Source: Candidatus Aminicenantes bacterium JdFR-78
Lineage (GTDB): Bacteria; Acidobacteriota; Aminicenantia; JdFR-78
Direction: 5' to 3'
NCBI GenBank assembly: GCA_002010665.1
Contig: MTON01000024.1
Span: 206,072-268,811 of the forward strand
Length of the DNA: 62,740 nt
This document shows, piece by piece, positions 18,620 through 29,385 of the stretch. Numbering within the stretch: the first letter of the stretch is position 1; every line of letters starts with the position of its first letter. The notes beneath the pieces were generated by a model. The model worked only from the letters and a program-made list of their open reading frames with translations, had not been told where the DNA came from and ran no database searches. A program made the position numbers and the translations under genes.

Positions 18620-19249
18620 TTAGTGTGTAGATACAAGAGGAACGAACCTCACCGGAATTAATTTTTTCTTTTTAAATTTATTCTTCTGACGTACAACAAG
18701 AACCAGCTCCTGGAAAAAAGAACCAACAGGAATTATCATTCTTCCTCCATCATCAAGCTGGTTCTGTAATGATTCTGGAATTTTAGATGGTGCTGCAGTA
18801 ACTAAAATCGCATTATATGGAGAATATTCCTTCCACCCATATGTGCCATCACCTATTTTAAAATGAATATTTTTATATCCGAGTTCTTTTAAAACTTTCT
18901 GTGCTTTTTTTGAAAGCGATTCAATTATCTCAACTGTGTAAACTTCCTTCACAATTTCAGCAAGAATAGCTGTTTGATAACCTGAACCAGTTCCAATCTC
19001 AAGAACCTTATCATCTTCCTTTAACTCGAGAACCTCTGTCATGTAAGCAACAATATAGGGTTGAGAAATTGTTTGTCCCTCACCAATCGGAAGTGGTTCA
19101 TCATCATAGGAATACTCTCTATATTCCTCTGGAACGAAAAGATGGCGGGGAACCTTTTTCATTACTTCTATTACTTTCTTATCTTTTACCCCCCTTGCAA
19201 TAATCTGCTCTTCAACCATCCTCTCTCTTAAGGTTGCAAATTCTTCCAT
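18620..19249 (-). CDS. pcm: Protein-L-isoaspartate O-methyltransferase, cytoplasmic copy
   Basis: The 209-aa enzyme methylates isoaspartyl residues to start repair of damaged proteins, using S-adenosylmethionine. It has VPRHLFVPEEY near 33, [11 protein letters not shown] near 59, SAM motif [12 protein letters not shown] near 83 and the C-terminal RFVPLV. No signal sequence is present. It lies 12 nt downstream of proS in the same direction. A second, exported paralogue is at 56843-57574. Confidence 0.94.
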   Translation of the reverse strand: MEEFATLRERMVEEQIIARGVKDKKVIEVMKKVPRHLFVPEEYREYSYDDEPLPIGEGQTISQPYIVAYMTEVLELKEDDKVLEIGTGSGYQTAILAEIVKEVYTVEIIESLSKKAQKVLKELGYKNIHFKIGDGTYGWKEYSPYNAILVTAAPSKIPESLQNQLDDGGRMIIPVGSFFQELVLVVRQKNKFKKKKLIPVRFVPLVSTH

Positions 19250-19261
19250 TATAATTAGTTT

Positions 19262-20710
19262 TTAGTATGCTTTTGCAAAATATACTAAATTTTCTGCCTT
19301 TTTACCACAATAAACACAATTTCCTTCGCTCTTCTCTTCTTTTTCCATAGAAATTACCCTAATACTTGCACCAGTCTCATCTTTTATTTTATCCTCACAA
19401 TCTTGATTTCCGCACCAAAAAGTTTTAATGAAGCCTCTCTTATTCTCAATAATTTCTTTAAATTCTTCATAATTGTTGACATTATGAGTATTTTCTTTAA
19501 GGAAATTTAATGCCTGATTATAAAGCGATTTCTGAATTTCTTCAAGAAGAGGTGAGATTTTTTCAATCAGAACATCTTGAGAAACCGGAATTTTCTCTCT
19601 GTTATCCCTTCTCACAAGAACAACCTGCTTCTTTTCCATATCCTTTGGACCAATCTCAATTCTCAAAGGAACTCCTCTCATCTCCCAGTCAGAATATTTC
19701 CAGCCAGGAGTATATTCCTCTCTTGAATCAAAATGTGCTCTTACGCTTATTTTCTTCAGCTCTTTCTCAATATGTTCCCCTTTTTTATAGATCTTCTCCT
19801 TCCATTCATTTGCAGGGATCGGAACAATAACCACTTGTATTGGAGCAATGCGGGGAGGAAATCTAAGTCCTGAATCATCTCCATGAACCATTATTACTGC
19901 TCCTATCAATCTCGTTGAAACTCCCCAAGAAGTCTGCCACACATACTGTAAATTCTGGTTTTTATCTTCATATCTTATATTAAATGCCCGAGAAAAATGC
20001 TGCCCAAGATTATGAGAGGTTCCTGCTTGAAGGGCTCTTCCATCAGCCATTAATGCCTCAATTGAATATGTCCTAAGCGCGCCAGCAAATTTTTCTCTTT
20101 CTGTTTTTTTACCTGCAATCACTGGAATTGCAAGGTCATTTTCAACAAAATCCTTGTAAATTGAAAGTATTCTAAGGGTCTCCTCTTCTGCCTCCTCTTC
20201 TGTTGCATGGGCAGTATGTCCTTCCTGCCATAAGAACTCTGTTGTCCTGAGAAAAGGACGGGTAACCTTTTCCCAGCGAACAATGTTTGCCCATTGATTA
20301 ATTAAAACTGGCAAATCCCTCCAGGACTTAATCCATTTTGCATACATACTGCATATAATGGCTTCTGAAGTTGGTCTTACTGCAAGTCTTTCTTCAAGCT
20401 CTTCATCTCCTCCATGGGTTACCCATGCAACCTGAGGAGCAAAACCTTTAACATGTTCAGCTTCTTTTTTGAGAAAACTCTCAGGAATGAATAATGGGAA
20501 ATAAGCATTCACATGGCCTGTTTCCTTTAATCTTCTGTCCAGAAGTTCCTTTATCTTTTCCCATATTGCATATCCATAGGGCCTTATTACCATCATACCC
20601 TTCATAGGAGCATAATCCACAAGTTCTGCTTTTCTGATGACCTCAATGTACCATCGTGAAAAGTCTTGTGATTTTGGCGTGATTTCTTTTACATATCTTT
20701 CCTCCATCAT
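19262..20710 (-). CDS. proS: Prolyl-tRNA synthetase, archaeal/eukaryotic-type (short form)
   Basis: The 482-aa class II synthetase charges tRNA-Pro. It has no editing insertion between motifs 2 and 3. Its features are RPYGYAIWEKI, RPTSEA near 110, motif 2 RPFLRTTEFLWQEGHTAH near 153, GTSHNLGQHFS near 232 and motif 3 GDDSGLRFPPRIAP near 278. The C-terminal zinc-binding-type extension with CGNQDC and CVYCGKK ends in the terminal Tyr typical of the archaeal/eukaryotic-like type. Bacterial-type ProRS is longer and lacks this tail. It is followed by pcm. Confidence 0.95.
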   Translation of the reverse strand: MMEERYVKEITPKSQDFSRWYIEVIRKAELVDYAPMKGMMVIRPYGYAIWEKIKELLDRRLKETGHVNAYFPLFIPESFLKKEAEHVKGFAPQVAWVTHGGDEELEERLAVRPTSEAIICSMYAKWIKSWRDLPVLINQWANIVRWEKVTRPFLRTTEFLWQEGHTAHATEEEAEEETLRILSIYKDFVENDLAIPVIAGKKTEREKFAGALRTYSIEALMADGRALQAGTSHNLGQHFSRAFNIRYEDKNQNLQYVWQTSWGVSTRLIGAVIMVHGDDSGLRFPPRIAPIQVVIVPIPANEWKEKIYKKGEHIEKELKKISVRAHFDSREEYTPGWKYSDWEMRGVPLRIEIGPKDMEKKQVVLVRRDNREKIPVSQDVLIEKISPLLEEIQKSLYNQALNFLKENTHNVNNYEEFKEIIENKRGFIKTFWCGNQDCEDKIKDETGASIRVISMEKEEKSEGNCVYCGKKAENLVYFAKAY

Positions 20711-20768
20711 GATTCAACCCATACTCTAAAATTTTTGACTTAATCAGTATTAATAAATGCTGGAAAAA

Positions 20769-21527
20769 TTAGATTCGAAAAGAAAGCCCTCCTCTAAGAA
20801 GAAATCCATTCCAAATTCCAGCATCAAATAATATATGAATATTTTCAGTAATCTCTCCTTTGATTCCAAAACTTAATTGAACAATAGGCACTATTGAAGG
20901 AACATCTTCAATATCTTTTAAATTTTCTTCACCACTAATATTTTCTGACTCCAATTCTCCACTTATTCCGTTATAAAACTGTCCAATTAAAGAGTAAGTT
21001 ACATCTCCGTTAAGGGGAGCAACTCCAAAACCAAAAGTAAAATAGGGCCTAACCCTCCAAGAAGGTTTTATATCCCATCTAAAACTGATATTATATGAAA
21101 GAGGCTCCATAATGAAATCTCCCTCTGCATTTAAATCCGCATACGAGCCATCCGTAAACTCATCTCGTACTTTTCCATCGAGTGAAAGCTTCATTTTTGT
21201 TTTTTCAATTGAAAAACCGATACTGAAAGAACCTTTTTCCCCACCAGGATAAAATCTTATTTCAAAACCATAATTGTCTCCTGAAGAGTCGAAATTAACA
21301 TCCTGCGAGTAGTAAGCTTCGATCAAATTAGGATGTTCTTTCAAAATTTCATCTTTAAATTCCTCTTCTATAGCTTCATTTACCATATCTTCGATCATGC
21401 CTTTAAGTAAATTCAGACTCCATGTTGAATAATGAACATTAAATTCCCACTTCCCTTTTGCTGGGAGATTCTGAACCAAAAAAATGAAACAAAAAACAAC
21501 CAAAAAGATTAAAATTTTTTGTTTCAA
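20769..21527 (-). CDS. Secreted protein, probable outer-membrane beta-barrel, unknown function
   Basis: The 252-aa product starts at a TTG codon (21525-21527), supported by GGGAGG 7 nt upstream. A signal peptide (about residues 3-22) ends near LPAKG. The mature chain alternates hydrophobic and polar residues in strand-like stretches (FSIGFSIEKTKMKLSL, VRPYFTFGFGVAPL, ILFDAGIWNGFLLRGGLSFRI), as in small outer-membrane barrels. No named family is recognised. It is separated from proS by 58 nt and from the EF-G paralogue by 41 nt, all on the minus strand. Confidence 0.65.
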   Translation of the reverse strand: MKQKILIFLVVFCFIFLVQNLPAKGKWEFNVHYSTWSLNLLKGMIEDMVNEAIEEEFKDEILKEHPNLIEAYYSQDVNFDSSGDNYGFEIRFYPGGEKGSFSIGFSIEKTKMKLSLDGKVRDEFTDGSYADLNAEGDFIMEPLSYNISFRWDIKPSWRVRPYFTFGFGVAPLNGDVTYSLIGQFYNGISGELESENISGEENLKDIEDVPSIVPIVQLSFGIKGEITENIHILFDAGIWNGFLLRGGLSFRI

Positions 21528-21568
21528 AATAACCTCCCTTTTGAATTTTTTAATATTTGTGCATATAC

Positions 21569-23662
21569 TTACTCCTCTTCGGGAGTGATTCTACCCTCTT
21601 TTATTGCTTCCTGAATTATTTTTTGCTGGAGATGAGCAGGAACCTCCTCATAATGAGAAAACTCCATGTAATAGGAACCCCTTCCACCTGTAATTGATGT
21701 CAAAGTTGGCTCAAAATCCAGCATTTCAGCCATTGGTACTTGAGCTTTTATTATTCTCATGTTTCCCTTCTGGTCAATCCCGAGAACCTTGCCCCTTCTA
21801 CCGTTTAGATTTCCCATTATATCACCCATATAAGCTTCTGGAGTATAAACATAAACATTCATTATTGGTTCAAGAATTGTTGGTTTTGCTTGTTTCATTC
21901 CTTTTTTAAATGCCATGGAAGCTGCTATTTTGAAGGCAATATCTGACGAGTCAACTTCATGATAAGAACCATCGTAAAGGGTCACTTTAAAGTCAACTAC
22001 AGGATAACCTGCAAGAACCCCCTTTTGACGTGCTTCTTGAATTCCTTTTTCAACAGATGGGATGAAATTCTTGGGGATTGCTCCTCCAAAGATTTTATCT
22101 TCAAATTCAAAATCTTTACCTCTTGGTAAAGGCTCCATAATTATTTTAACATCTCCATACTGACCCCTTCCACCTGTCTGCTTTTTATACTTGCCCTGAA
22201 CATCTGCTCTTCCCTTTATTGTTTCTTTATATGGAATCTTTGGAGGTTTAAGTATCACATTAACCTTATATCTCTTCTTCAACTTCTCTGTAATAACCTC
22301 AACATGAAGTTGTCCATTACCTGAGATTATCAATTCTTTTGTCTGAGGTTCTCTTTCTACTTTTACAGTTGGATCCTCTTCCATAATTCTCTGAATAGCT
22401 TGAGAAATTTTATCTTCATCAGCTCTTGTCTCTGGCTGAATTGCAAATGAAATCGAAGGAACAGGAAAAACTATTGGAGGAAATACAATATTAGAGCCTT
22501 TTGCACACAGGGTATCACCTGTAAAGGTCTCTCTCAACTTAGTTGTTGCAACAATCTCTCCACATTTTGCCTGGCCTGCAGGAACCTGTTCCTTTCCTTG
22601 GAGATAGAATAATCCAGAGAATTTCTCGTCAACCCCTCTTGTTGAATTTAGAACTGTTGAATCTGGTCCAACTTTTCCTGAAAAAATCCTCATAAGAGAA
22701 ATTCTTCCAGCATAAGGGTCGGATAATGTTTTAAAAACAAACGCAGAAAAAGGCTTATTTATTGAAGGTTCTATCTCTCCATCCTTTCCATTTATTTTTG
22801 CTTTAACACTTCCTCTCTCTCCTGGTGAAGGAAGGAAATTTATTATATTATCCAGAATCGGTTGTGTTCCAATATTTAAGAGTGCAGAACAGACAACTAT
22901 TGGATAAATCTGATTGTTTAATACTGCTTTTTTAAGCCCAGTTTTTAATTCTTCAGAAGATAAATCTCCTTTTTCAAAATATTTTTCCATTAACTCCTCA
23001 TCATTTTCAGCTATCATTTCTGTTAACTCTCTTTTTCTTTTTTCTGCTAACTCTTTTAAATTATCCGGAATATCTTCCTCTTTAAACTTACCACTTTCAT
23101 TTTTTTCATAAATGTAAGCTTTAAAATTAATTAAATCTATTATGCCTTTAAAATCCTTTTCTTTACCTATTGGAATCTGTATCGGGACAGCCTGTCTTCC
23201 AAAAAATTGATGGATTGAGTCAAGTGCTCTATCAAAATCAGCAAGTTCTCTATCAAGTTTATTTATCACAAATATTCGAGGATGCTTCAATTCTTCTACC
23301 ATTTCCCAAACTTTCTCTGTCCCAACTTCAACACCAGACGCTCCGCATACTAAAATCAAAACACTATCTACACCTCTCAAACTCGCTTTTGTATCCCAGA
23401 GAAAATTACTATAACCTGGTGTATCTATAAAAGTTATTTTATACCCATTCCACTCACAAAAACACATTGCAGAACTAATTGAAAATTTTCTTTCTATTTC
23501 TTCTGGGTCATAATCTGTAACAGTATTTCCCTGATCCACCTTACATAATCTTGAAGTCACTCCAGTATTAAATAAAAAGGCAGATACAAGAGAAGTCTTT
23601 CCTGTGGAACCATGTCCCACAAGGGCAACATTTCTAATTTCTGAAACCTGATAGTCTCTCAT
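21569..23662 (-). CDS. EF-G paralogue (FusA2-type translational GTPase)
   Basis: GAGGAGG lies 6 nt before ATG 23662, so upstream in-frame ATGs at 23668 and 23689 are rejected; the product is 697 aa. The G1 motif is VGHGSTGKT, which with G4 NKLD and the short YDPEEIERKFSI switch region marks the divergent EF-G-like group rather than housekeeping FusA (AHIDAGKTT). Domains II-V are present, with the domain IV GRGQYGDVKI segment and C-terminal ITGGRGSYYMEFSHYEEVP. Members act in ribosome recycling or have unassigned roles in translation. It follows rho by 100 nt. Confidence 0.88.
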   Translation of the reverse strand: MRDYQVSEIRNVALVGHGSTGKTSLVSAFLFNTGVTSRLCKVDQGNTVTDYDPEEIERKFSISSAMCFCEWNGYKITFIDTPGYSNFLWDTKASLRGVDSVLILVCGASGVEVGTEKVWEMVEELKHPRIFVINKLDRELADFDRALDSIHQFFGRQAVPIQIPIGKEKDFKGIIDLINFKAYIYEKNESGKFKEEDIPDNLKELAEKRKRELTEMIAENDEELMEKYFEKGDLSSEELKTGLKKAVLNNQIYPIVVCSALLNIGTQPILDNIINFLPSPGERGSVKAKINGKDGEIEPSINKPFSAFVFKTLSDPYAGRISLMRIFSGKVGPDSTVLNSTRGVDEKFSGLFYLQGKEQVPAGQAKCGEIVATTKLRETFTGDTLCAKGSNIVFPPIVFPVPSISFAIQPETRADEDKISQAIQRIMEEDPTVKVEREPQTKELIISGNGQLHVEVITEKLKKRYKVNVILKPPKIPYKETIKGRADVQGKYKKQTGGRGQYGDVKIIMEPLPRGKDFEFEDKIFGGAIPKNFIPSVEKGIQEARQKGVLAGYPVVDFKVTLYDGSYHEVDSSDIAFKIAASMAFKKGMKQAKPTILEPIMNVYVYTPEAYMGDIMGNLNGRRGKVLGIDQKGNMRIIKAQVPMAEMLDFEPTLTSITGGRGSYYMEFSHYEEVPAHLQQKIIQEAIKEGRITPEEE

Positions 23663-23762
23663 TCTCATCCTCCTCAAAATTATGCTCAATTATGATAACT
23701 AAAATGTGTTTCATATGCAAGGCTGTATTTTAATTATAGAAAAAATTGAGGCGAAAAATAAA

Positions 23763-25037
23763 TTATAATCCTTTGCTCATCATATCAAGAAATTCAGCAT
23801 TTGTTTTTGTCTTAGAGAGCTTATCGAGAAGGAGTTCCATTGCTTCAACCTCATTCAACTGGCTTAGGACTTTTCTTAGGACCCATATTCTGTTCAAATC
23901 CTTCTTATCAATCAATAACTCTTCTTTTCTTGTACCTGAACGGCTGATATCAATTGCAGGAAAAATTCTCTTATCAACAAGCCTGCGGTCAAGATTAATC
24001 TCAAGATTACCTGTTCCTTTAAACTCTTCAAAAATAACTTCATCCATTCTACTGCCTGTGTCTATAAGAGCTGTAGCAATTATTGTTAAACTTCCTCCTT
24101 CCTCCACTTTTCTTGCAGCACCAAAAAATTTCTTTGGCTTGCTAAGAGCATTAGCATCAATACCACCTGAGAGAACCTTCCCTGAAGGAGGACATATAGC
24201 ATTGTGTGCACGAGCAAGTCTTGTCAGACTATCGAGGAGAATCACAACATCTCTGCTATGCTCAACCAATCTTTTTGCTTTTTCAATAACAATGTCAGCA
24301 ACCTGAGCATGTCTGCTTGGTGGTTCGTCAAATGTGGAACTTATAACCTCAGCTTTTACAGAACGCTCAAAATCTGTAACCTCTTCTGGTCTTTCATCAA
24401 TTAGAAGAACAATAAGATATATCTCCGGATGATTTTTTTCAATAGATTTTGCAATAGTTTTTAAGAGAGTAGTCTTACCAGCTCGAGGTGGAGAAACAAT
24501 CAGACCCCTCTGCCCTTTCCCTATTGGAGTAAGCAAATCCATTACTCTTGCATTAAGATTGTATCTATCGCCGTCTTCCAGCTTTATTTTTTCATAGGGA
24601 TACAATGGAGTTAAATCGTCGAAATGAACATTCTTTCTTTTTTCCAGGACTATTTCAGGTGGTTCAAAATTAATTGCTTCAATTTTGATCAATGCAAAAT
24701 ATTTCTCATCATCTTTTGGAGGCCTGACTAATCCTGATATAGTATCTCCTGTTCTCAAATCAAATTTTCTGATTTGGGATGGTGAGACATAAATATCGTC
24801 CGGGCTGGGCAGGTAACTGTACTCAGGTGCTCTTAGAAATCCAAATCCATCTGGAAGGCACTCTAGAACCCCCTCTGAAAAAAGATTTCCATTTTTTCGT
24901 GCTTGCGCTTCAAGAATTTTAAACATGAGCTCCTGTTTTGGCATCCCATCTGGATCTGGAACATCAAATTCTTTAGCAATTTTAACTAAGCTTGAGAGAT
25001 TTTTGGATTGAAGATCAAGTAAGCTGTAAGTTTTCAT
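23763..25037 (-). CDS. rho: Transcription termination factor Rho
   Basis: The 424-aa hexameric RNA helicase has the N-terminal Rho_N helical domain ([20 protein letters not shown]), the RNA-binding cold-shock-like domain with [13 protein letters not shown] near 65, and the RecA-like motor with Walker [13 protein letters not shown] near 180 and Walker [14 protein letters not shown] near 262. The size is ordinary and no insertion is seen. AAGAGGT precedes the ATG. Rho matters here because convergent gene pairs in this window leave no space for intrinsic terminators. Confidence 0.96.
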   Translation of the reverse strand: MKTYSLLDLQSKNLSSLVKIAKEFDVPDPDGMPKQELMFKILEAQARKNGNLFSEGVLECLPDGFGFLRAPEYSYLPSPDDIYVSPSQIRKFDLRTGDTISGLVRPPKDDEKYFALIKIEAINFEPPEIVLEKRKNVHFDDLTPLYPYEKIKLEDGDRYNLNARVMDLLTPIGKGQRGLIVSPPRAGKTTLLKTIAKSIEKNHPEIYLIVLLIDERPEEVTDFERSVKAEVISSTFDEPPSRHAQVADIVIEKAKRLVEHSRDVVILLDSLTRLARAHNAICPPSGKVLSGGIDANALSKPKKFFGAARKVEEGGSLTIIATALIDTGSRMDEVIFEEFKGTGNLEINLDRRLVDKRIFPAIDISRSGTRKEELLIDKKDLNRIWVLRKVLSQLNEVEAMELLLDKLSKTKTNAEFLDMMSKGL

Positions 25038-25116
25038 TTTTCTCTACCTCTTTTCTAATTTAGTCTTTAGAGAGAAATATATGGTATTTTAAAATTTGCT
25101 AATTATGTATTATTAA

Positions 25117-27498
25117 TCAATTAGTAAATGATAACTTTGATATGTCTTGAGATAAATCTTTTTGTTTATCTTCCTTTGGCAAAGGTTTTGTTAATGCTCT
25201 TTCAAAAACTTCGTCCATATTTTCTACTAAATGAATTTTTATTTTTTCTTTTATTTTCGCTGGAATATCCTTCAAATCAGGTTTATTGTCAATGGGGATT
25301 AAAACTTCTTTAACTTCAGCTCTATGAGCAGCTATTAATTTCTCTTTTATTCCTCCTACAGGCAATACTTTCCCTCTTAAAGTAATCTCACCTGTCATAG
25401 CAACATCCTTATTTACAGGAATACCTGTCAAAAGTGATATAACTGCTGTTGCTATAGTTATTCCAGCTGATGGTCCTTCTTTAGGAACAGCACCTTCTGG
25501 AACATGTATATGTATATCATAATTTTTGTGAAGATTCTTTGCAATCCCGAGTTCAAAGAGTTTAGATCTTACATAACTGAAAGCAGTCTGAGCAGACTCC
25601 TGCATTATTTCGCCAAGTTGCCCTGTTAATGTTAAATTCCCTTTTCCTTGGACCATTGTTGCTTCAAAGGTAAGAAGTTCACCACCAAATTCGGTCCAAG
25701 CAAGTCCATATGCTATACCAACCTCGCTTTTTCTCTCTCTTTCCTGTCGTCTGAATTTTGGTACACCCAAGTATTCCTCAACTTTTTCTTTTGTTATTAC
25801 TTCTGAGAAATCTTTTCCATGCACTACAACTTTTCTTGCAACTTTTCTGCAAATTGAACTTATTTCTCTCTCAAGATTCCTCACACCTGCTTCTCTTGTA
25901 TAATTTCTTATTATTTCAAGAATAGCCTCATCTGTGAATTTGAGGTTTTTCTCAGTTAAACCATGAGCTTTCATCTGCTTCTTTACAAGAAAATGTTTCC
26001 CTATCTGGAGCTTTTCATCTTCAGTATAACCAGGAATCCTTATTACTTCCATTCTATCAACAAGTGCTTTTGGAATGGGCTGAAGCACATTCGCTGTTGT
26101 TATAAATAAAACTTGAGAAAGATCAAACTCTGTATCAAGATAATGATCCAGAAAAGTGTTATTCTGTTCAGGATCTAAAACTTCGAGTAAAGCAGCAGCT
26201 GGATCACCTCTAAAATCCATACTCATCTTGTCAACTTCATCAAGGAGAAATACTGGATTTTTTGTTCCTGCCTTTTTAATCATCTGAATTATTCTTCCTG
26301 GATATGCACCAATATAAGTTCTTCTATGACCACGGATTTCCGCCTCATCCCTTACACCACCAAGTGAAAGTCTTACAAACTTTCTTCCTGTTGCACGAGC
26401 AATTGAACGAGCAAGAGAGCTTTTACCCACTCCTGGAGGACCTACAAAACAAAGTATTGCTCCTTTTGGCTTTTTAACTAATTGACGAATAGCAAGATAT
26501 TCAAGAATTCTCTCTTTAACTTTTTCAAGACCATAGTGGTCTTCATTTAATATTTTCTCTGCCAATTTCAAATCCCTCTTCTCCCGGGATTTCTTCTGCC
26601 AAGGCACAGCAAGCAACCAATCAAGATAATTTCGAGATACAGTTGCTTCAGCAGACATTGGAGGCATTGATTCAAGTCTTTCGAGTTCTTTAAAGGCTTT
26701 CTCTTTGGCATCAGGAGGCATTGGAGTTGCTTCTATTTTCTGTCTCAGTTCTTCTATTTCACTGTACTGGTCATCTCTTCTCATTCCAAATCCTCTCCCA
26801 AAAACCTTCTGCTTTATATCTTGTCCAGGTGGAGAAACTTTTTTCTTCCCTTTACCCTCAACACGAATTCGGATTAATTCATTCTCGAGTAAAAAGGCAA
26901 GTCTTCTCAATCTCTCTCCTGGATTTACAGTTTCAAGTAAATTCTGCTTTTCCTCTAATGGGAGATAAAGATGAGAGGCTATTATATCAGCTATCCTTTC
27001 AGGAGTATTATCTCTAAGGGCAGGAATGATTGATTCAAAATTAACATTTCTGCTAATTTTCACATATTCTTCAAACAATCCTAAAACTTGCTGGAGAATA
27101 TCTTTAACTTCCTCAGGCGAAACATTTATTTTAAGAACTTCTTTTGTAAGAACTTCGTAAAATGGATAAACAGATAAAAATTCTAATATTCGAGCACGTT
27201 TTCTTCCTTCAACAACAACCTTTATATTACTATCAGCTGTTCTTACTGTTTGTACTACTTTTGCTATAATTCCAACAGTGTAAATGTCTTTTGGTTTAGG
27301 AATATCAAGAGTTGGATCCATTTGAGCTGAGAGGAAAATCATTCTATCCTTTTCCATTGCCTTTTCAAGAGCTTGAATTGAAGAATTCCTCCCTATTATG
27401 AATGGAACAAGAGTACTCGGAAAAATCACCAAATCCCTCAAAGGTATCAAGGGATAAGACTTAATTATTTCTGATTTTTCATAATTAGAACCATACAT
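25117..27498 (-). CDS. lon: ATP-dependent protease Lon
   Basis: The 793-aa protease has the N-terminal LON domain ([18 protein letters not shown]), AAA+ Walker A GPPGVGKS at 353-360, Walker [11 protein letters not shown], and the proteolytic domain with the Ser/Lys dyad S677 (PKEGPSAG) and K720 (GGIKEK). It degrades misfolded and regulatory proteins in the cytosol. The start lies 1 nt after the clpX stop, and the gene is the last of tig-clpP-clpX-lon. Confidence 0.97.
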   Translation of the reverse strand: MYGSNYEKSEIIKSYPLIPLRDLVIFPSTLVPFIIGRNSSIQALEKAMEKDRMIFLSAQMDPTLDIPKPKDIYTVGIIAKVVQTVRTADSNIKVVVEGRKRARILEFLSVYPFYEVLTKEVLKINVSPEEVKDILQQVLGLFEEYVKISRNVNFESIIPALRDNTPERIADIIASHLYLPLEEKQNLLETVNPGERLRRLAFLLENELIRIRVEGKGKKKVSPPGQDIKQKVFGRGFGMRRDDQYSEIEELRQKIEATPMPPDAKEKAFKELERLESMPPMSAEATVSRNYLDWLLAVPWQKKSREKRDLKLAEKILNEDHYGLEKVKERILEYLAIRQLVKKPKGAILCFVGPPGVGKSSLARSIARATGRKFVRLSLGGVRDEAEIRGHRRTYIGAYPGRIIQMIKKAGTKNPVFLLDEVDKMSMDFRGDPAAALLEVLDPEQNNTFLDHYLDTEFDLSQVLFITTANVLQPIPKALVDRMEVIRIPGYTEDEKLQIGKHFLVKKQMKAHGLTEKNLKFTDEAILEIIRNYTREAGVRNLEREISSICRKVARKVVVHGKDFSEVITKEKVEEYLGVPKFRRQERERKSEVGIAYGLAWTEFGGELLTFEATMVQGKGNLTLTGQLGEIMQESAQTAFSYVRSKLFELGIAKNLHKNYDIHIHVPEGAVPKEGPSAGITIATAVISLLTGIPVNKDVAMTGEITLRGKVLPVGGIKEKLIAAHRAEVKEVLIPIDNKPDLKDIPAKIKEKIKIHLVENMDEVFERALTKPLPKEDKQKDLSQDISKLSFTN

Positions 27499-27499
27499 T

Positions 27500-28750
27500 T
27501 TAAATACCTACCACTTTCTCTAATTTTTTAAGGTCAAATTTTTTTCTTTCAACCATTTCTGCAGTGATGACAAACTTTTTAATATTCCTATTACTTGGCA
27601 AATGATACATCAAATCCAGCATTAAATCCTCTATGATTGCCCTCAATCCTCTTGCACCTACCTTTTTCTCTATTGCTTTTTTAGCTATTAATCTTAAAGC
27701 ATCATGGGTAAATTCTAATTTAACTCCTTCAAGCTCAAAAAGCTTTTTAAATTGCTTTACTATTGCATTTTTAGGCTTGATTAGAATATCAATCAAATCC
27801 TTCTCATCTAAGTCATCAAGAACAGCAATAATTGGAAATCTTCCAACAAATTCTGGTATCATACCGAATTTTATCAAATCCTGAGGTTGAATATTTTCAA
27901 ATATATTCTCTTCTCTCTTCTTCTTGATATTTTCTGATTTAAAACCAACCGTGGTTTTTCCTATTCTATGAGCTATGATTTTATCCAGTCCAACAAAGGC
28001 GCCGCCACATATGAATAAAATATTCGTAGTATCAATCGGAATAAATTCCTGATAAGGGTGTTTTCTTCCACCCTGTGGGGGAACATTTGCTATAGTTCCC
28101 TCTATTATCTTTAGCAAGGCTTGCTGAACTCCTTCACCAGAAACATCTCTTGTTATAGAGGGGCTATCGCTTTTTCTGCTTATTTTATCAATCTCATCAA
28201 TATAAACAATACCCTGTTGGGTTTTTTCAATATCACCATTTGCAGCCTGATATAATTTTAAAATTATATTCTCTACATCTTCCCCCACATATCCTGCTTC
28301 AGTCAGGGTTGTGGCATCTGCTATTGCAAAGGGAACTGATAAAATTTTTGCTAATGTCTGAGCTAGTAAGGTCTTACCAGTGCCTGTAGGCCCAATTAAA
28401 AGGATATTGCTTTTTGAAATCTCAACATCTTTTATCGCTTTTTGAAGTCTTATTCTTTTGTAATGATTGTACACAGCCACTGAGAGTTTCTTTTTAGCTC
28501 TTTCCTGTCCAATTACATATTCATCAAGAGCTTTTTTAATTTGATAGGGGGTTGGAATACTTTCTCTTATGTATCTCTCTTCCTCTCTAACCTTATCTGA
28601 GGTAATAATGGAATGAGCAACCTCTATACAACTATCACAAATATAAACCCCGCTTGGACCTGCTATAAGTTTTTTCACTTGGGATTGAGGTCTACTACAA
28701 AAAGAACATCTTACATTTGCTCCAAACCTTTCATGATAATTGTCTCTCAT
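27500..28750 (-). CDS. clpX: ClpX, ATP-dependent unfoldase of ClpXP
   Basis: The 416-aa AAA+ protein begins with a zinc-binding domain (C15, C18, C38, C41), then Walker A GPTGTGKT near 117, Walker [10 protein letters not shown], sensor/arginine region [15 protein letters not shown], and a C-terminal small domain with [10 protein letters not shown]. The [12 protein letters not shown] segment is present. It feeds substrates into ClpP, encoded immediately upstream, with a gap of 47 nt. Confidence 0.97.
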   Translation of the reverse strand: MRDNYHERFGANVRCSFCSRPQSQVKKLIAGPSGVYICDSCIEVAHSIITSDKVREEERYIRESIPTPYQIKKALDEYVIGQERAKKKLSVAVYNHYKRIRLQKAIKDVEISKSNILLIGPTGTGKTLLAQTLAKILSVPFAIADATTLTEAGYVGEDVENIILKLYQAANGDIEKTQQGIVYIDEIDKISRKSDSPSITRDVSGEGVQQALLKIIEGTIANVPPQGGRKHPYQEFIPIDTTNILFICGGAFVGLDKIIAHRIGKTTVGFKSENIKKKREENIFENIQPQDLIKFGMIPEFVGRFPIIAVLDDLDEKDLIDILIKPKNAIVKQFKKLFELEGVKLEFTHDALRLIAKKAIEKKVGARGLRAIIEDLMLDLMYHLPSNRNIKKFVITAEMVERKKFDLKKLEKVVGI

Positions 28751-28797
28751 GATTAATCTCTCTTTTTAATATTCATATTTATATTTTTCAAGGAAGG

Positions 28798-29385
28798 CTA
28801 CTTTTTTCTCTTTTCAATAACATCATCAATAATTCCATATTTCTTTGCCTGCTCTGGAGTCATTATAAAGTCCCTCTCCAGATCCGCCTTTATCTTTTCC
28901 TTTGGCTGACCTGTATGTTTCATTAATATTTCATTTAGCCTTTCCCTTATTCTTAAAATTTCCTTTGCATGAATTGCTATATCTGAAGCCTGACCTTGAA
29001 AACCACCAACAGGCTGATGCAAAATTATTCTTGAATTCGGAAGGGCAAATCTCTTGCCCCTTGTTCCAGCTGCAAGGAGTAAAGCTCCCATGCTTGCAGC
29101 CTGTCCAATACAAATGGTTGATATATCTGGTTTTATGAATTGCATTGTGTCATAAATAGCCAACCCAGCAGTCACTAAACCTCCTGGTGAATTTATATAA
29201 AGGAAAATATCCTTATCAGGATTTGCAGCTTCTAAATATAGCATCTGAGCAATCACCAAATTTGCAACATTATCATCTATCTCTGAACCTATGAAAATTA
29301 TATTATCCTTAAGAAGGCGAGAATAAATATCATATGCTCTTTCTCCCCTTCCATCTTGTTCTATGATTAAGGGAACCCAAGTCAT
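28798..29385 (-). CDS. clpP: ClpP, proteolytic subunit of the Clp protease
   Basis: The 195-aa serine peptidase has the full catalytic triad: S98 in GQAASMGA, H123 in ILHQPVGG and D172 in ERDFIMT. The N terminus ([22 protein letters not shown]) is that of standard ClpP. The ATG directly abuts the tig stop codon. Confidence 0.97.
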   Translation of the reverse strand: MTWVPLIIEQDGRGERAYDIYSRLLKDNIIFIGSEIDDNVANLVIAQMLYLEAANPDKDIFLYINSPGGLVTAGLAIYDTMQFIKPDISTICIGQAASMGALLLAAGTRGKRFALPNSRIILHQPVGGFQGQASDIAIHAKEILRIRERLNEILMKHTGQPKEKIKADLERDFIMTPEQAKKYGIIDDVIEKRKK

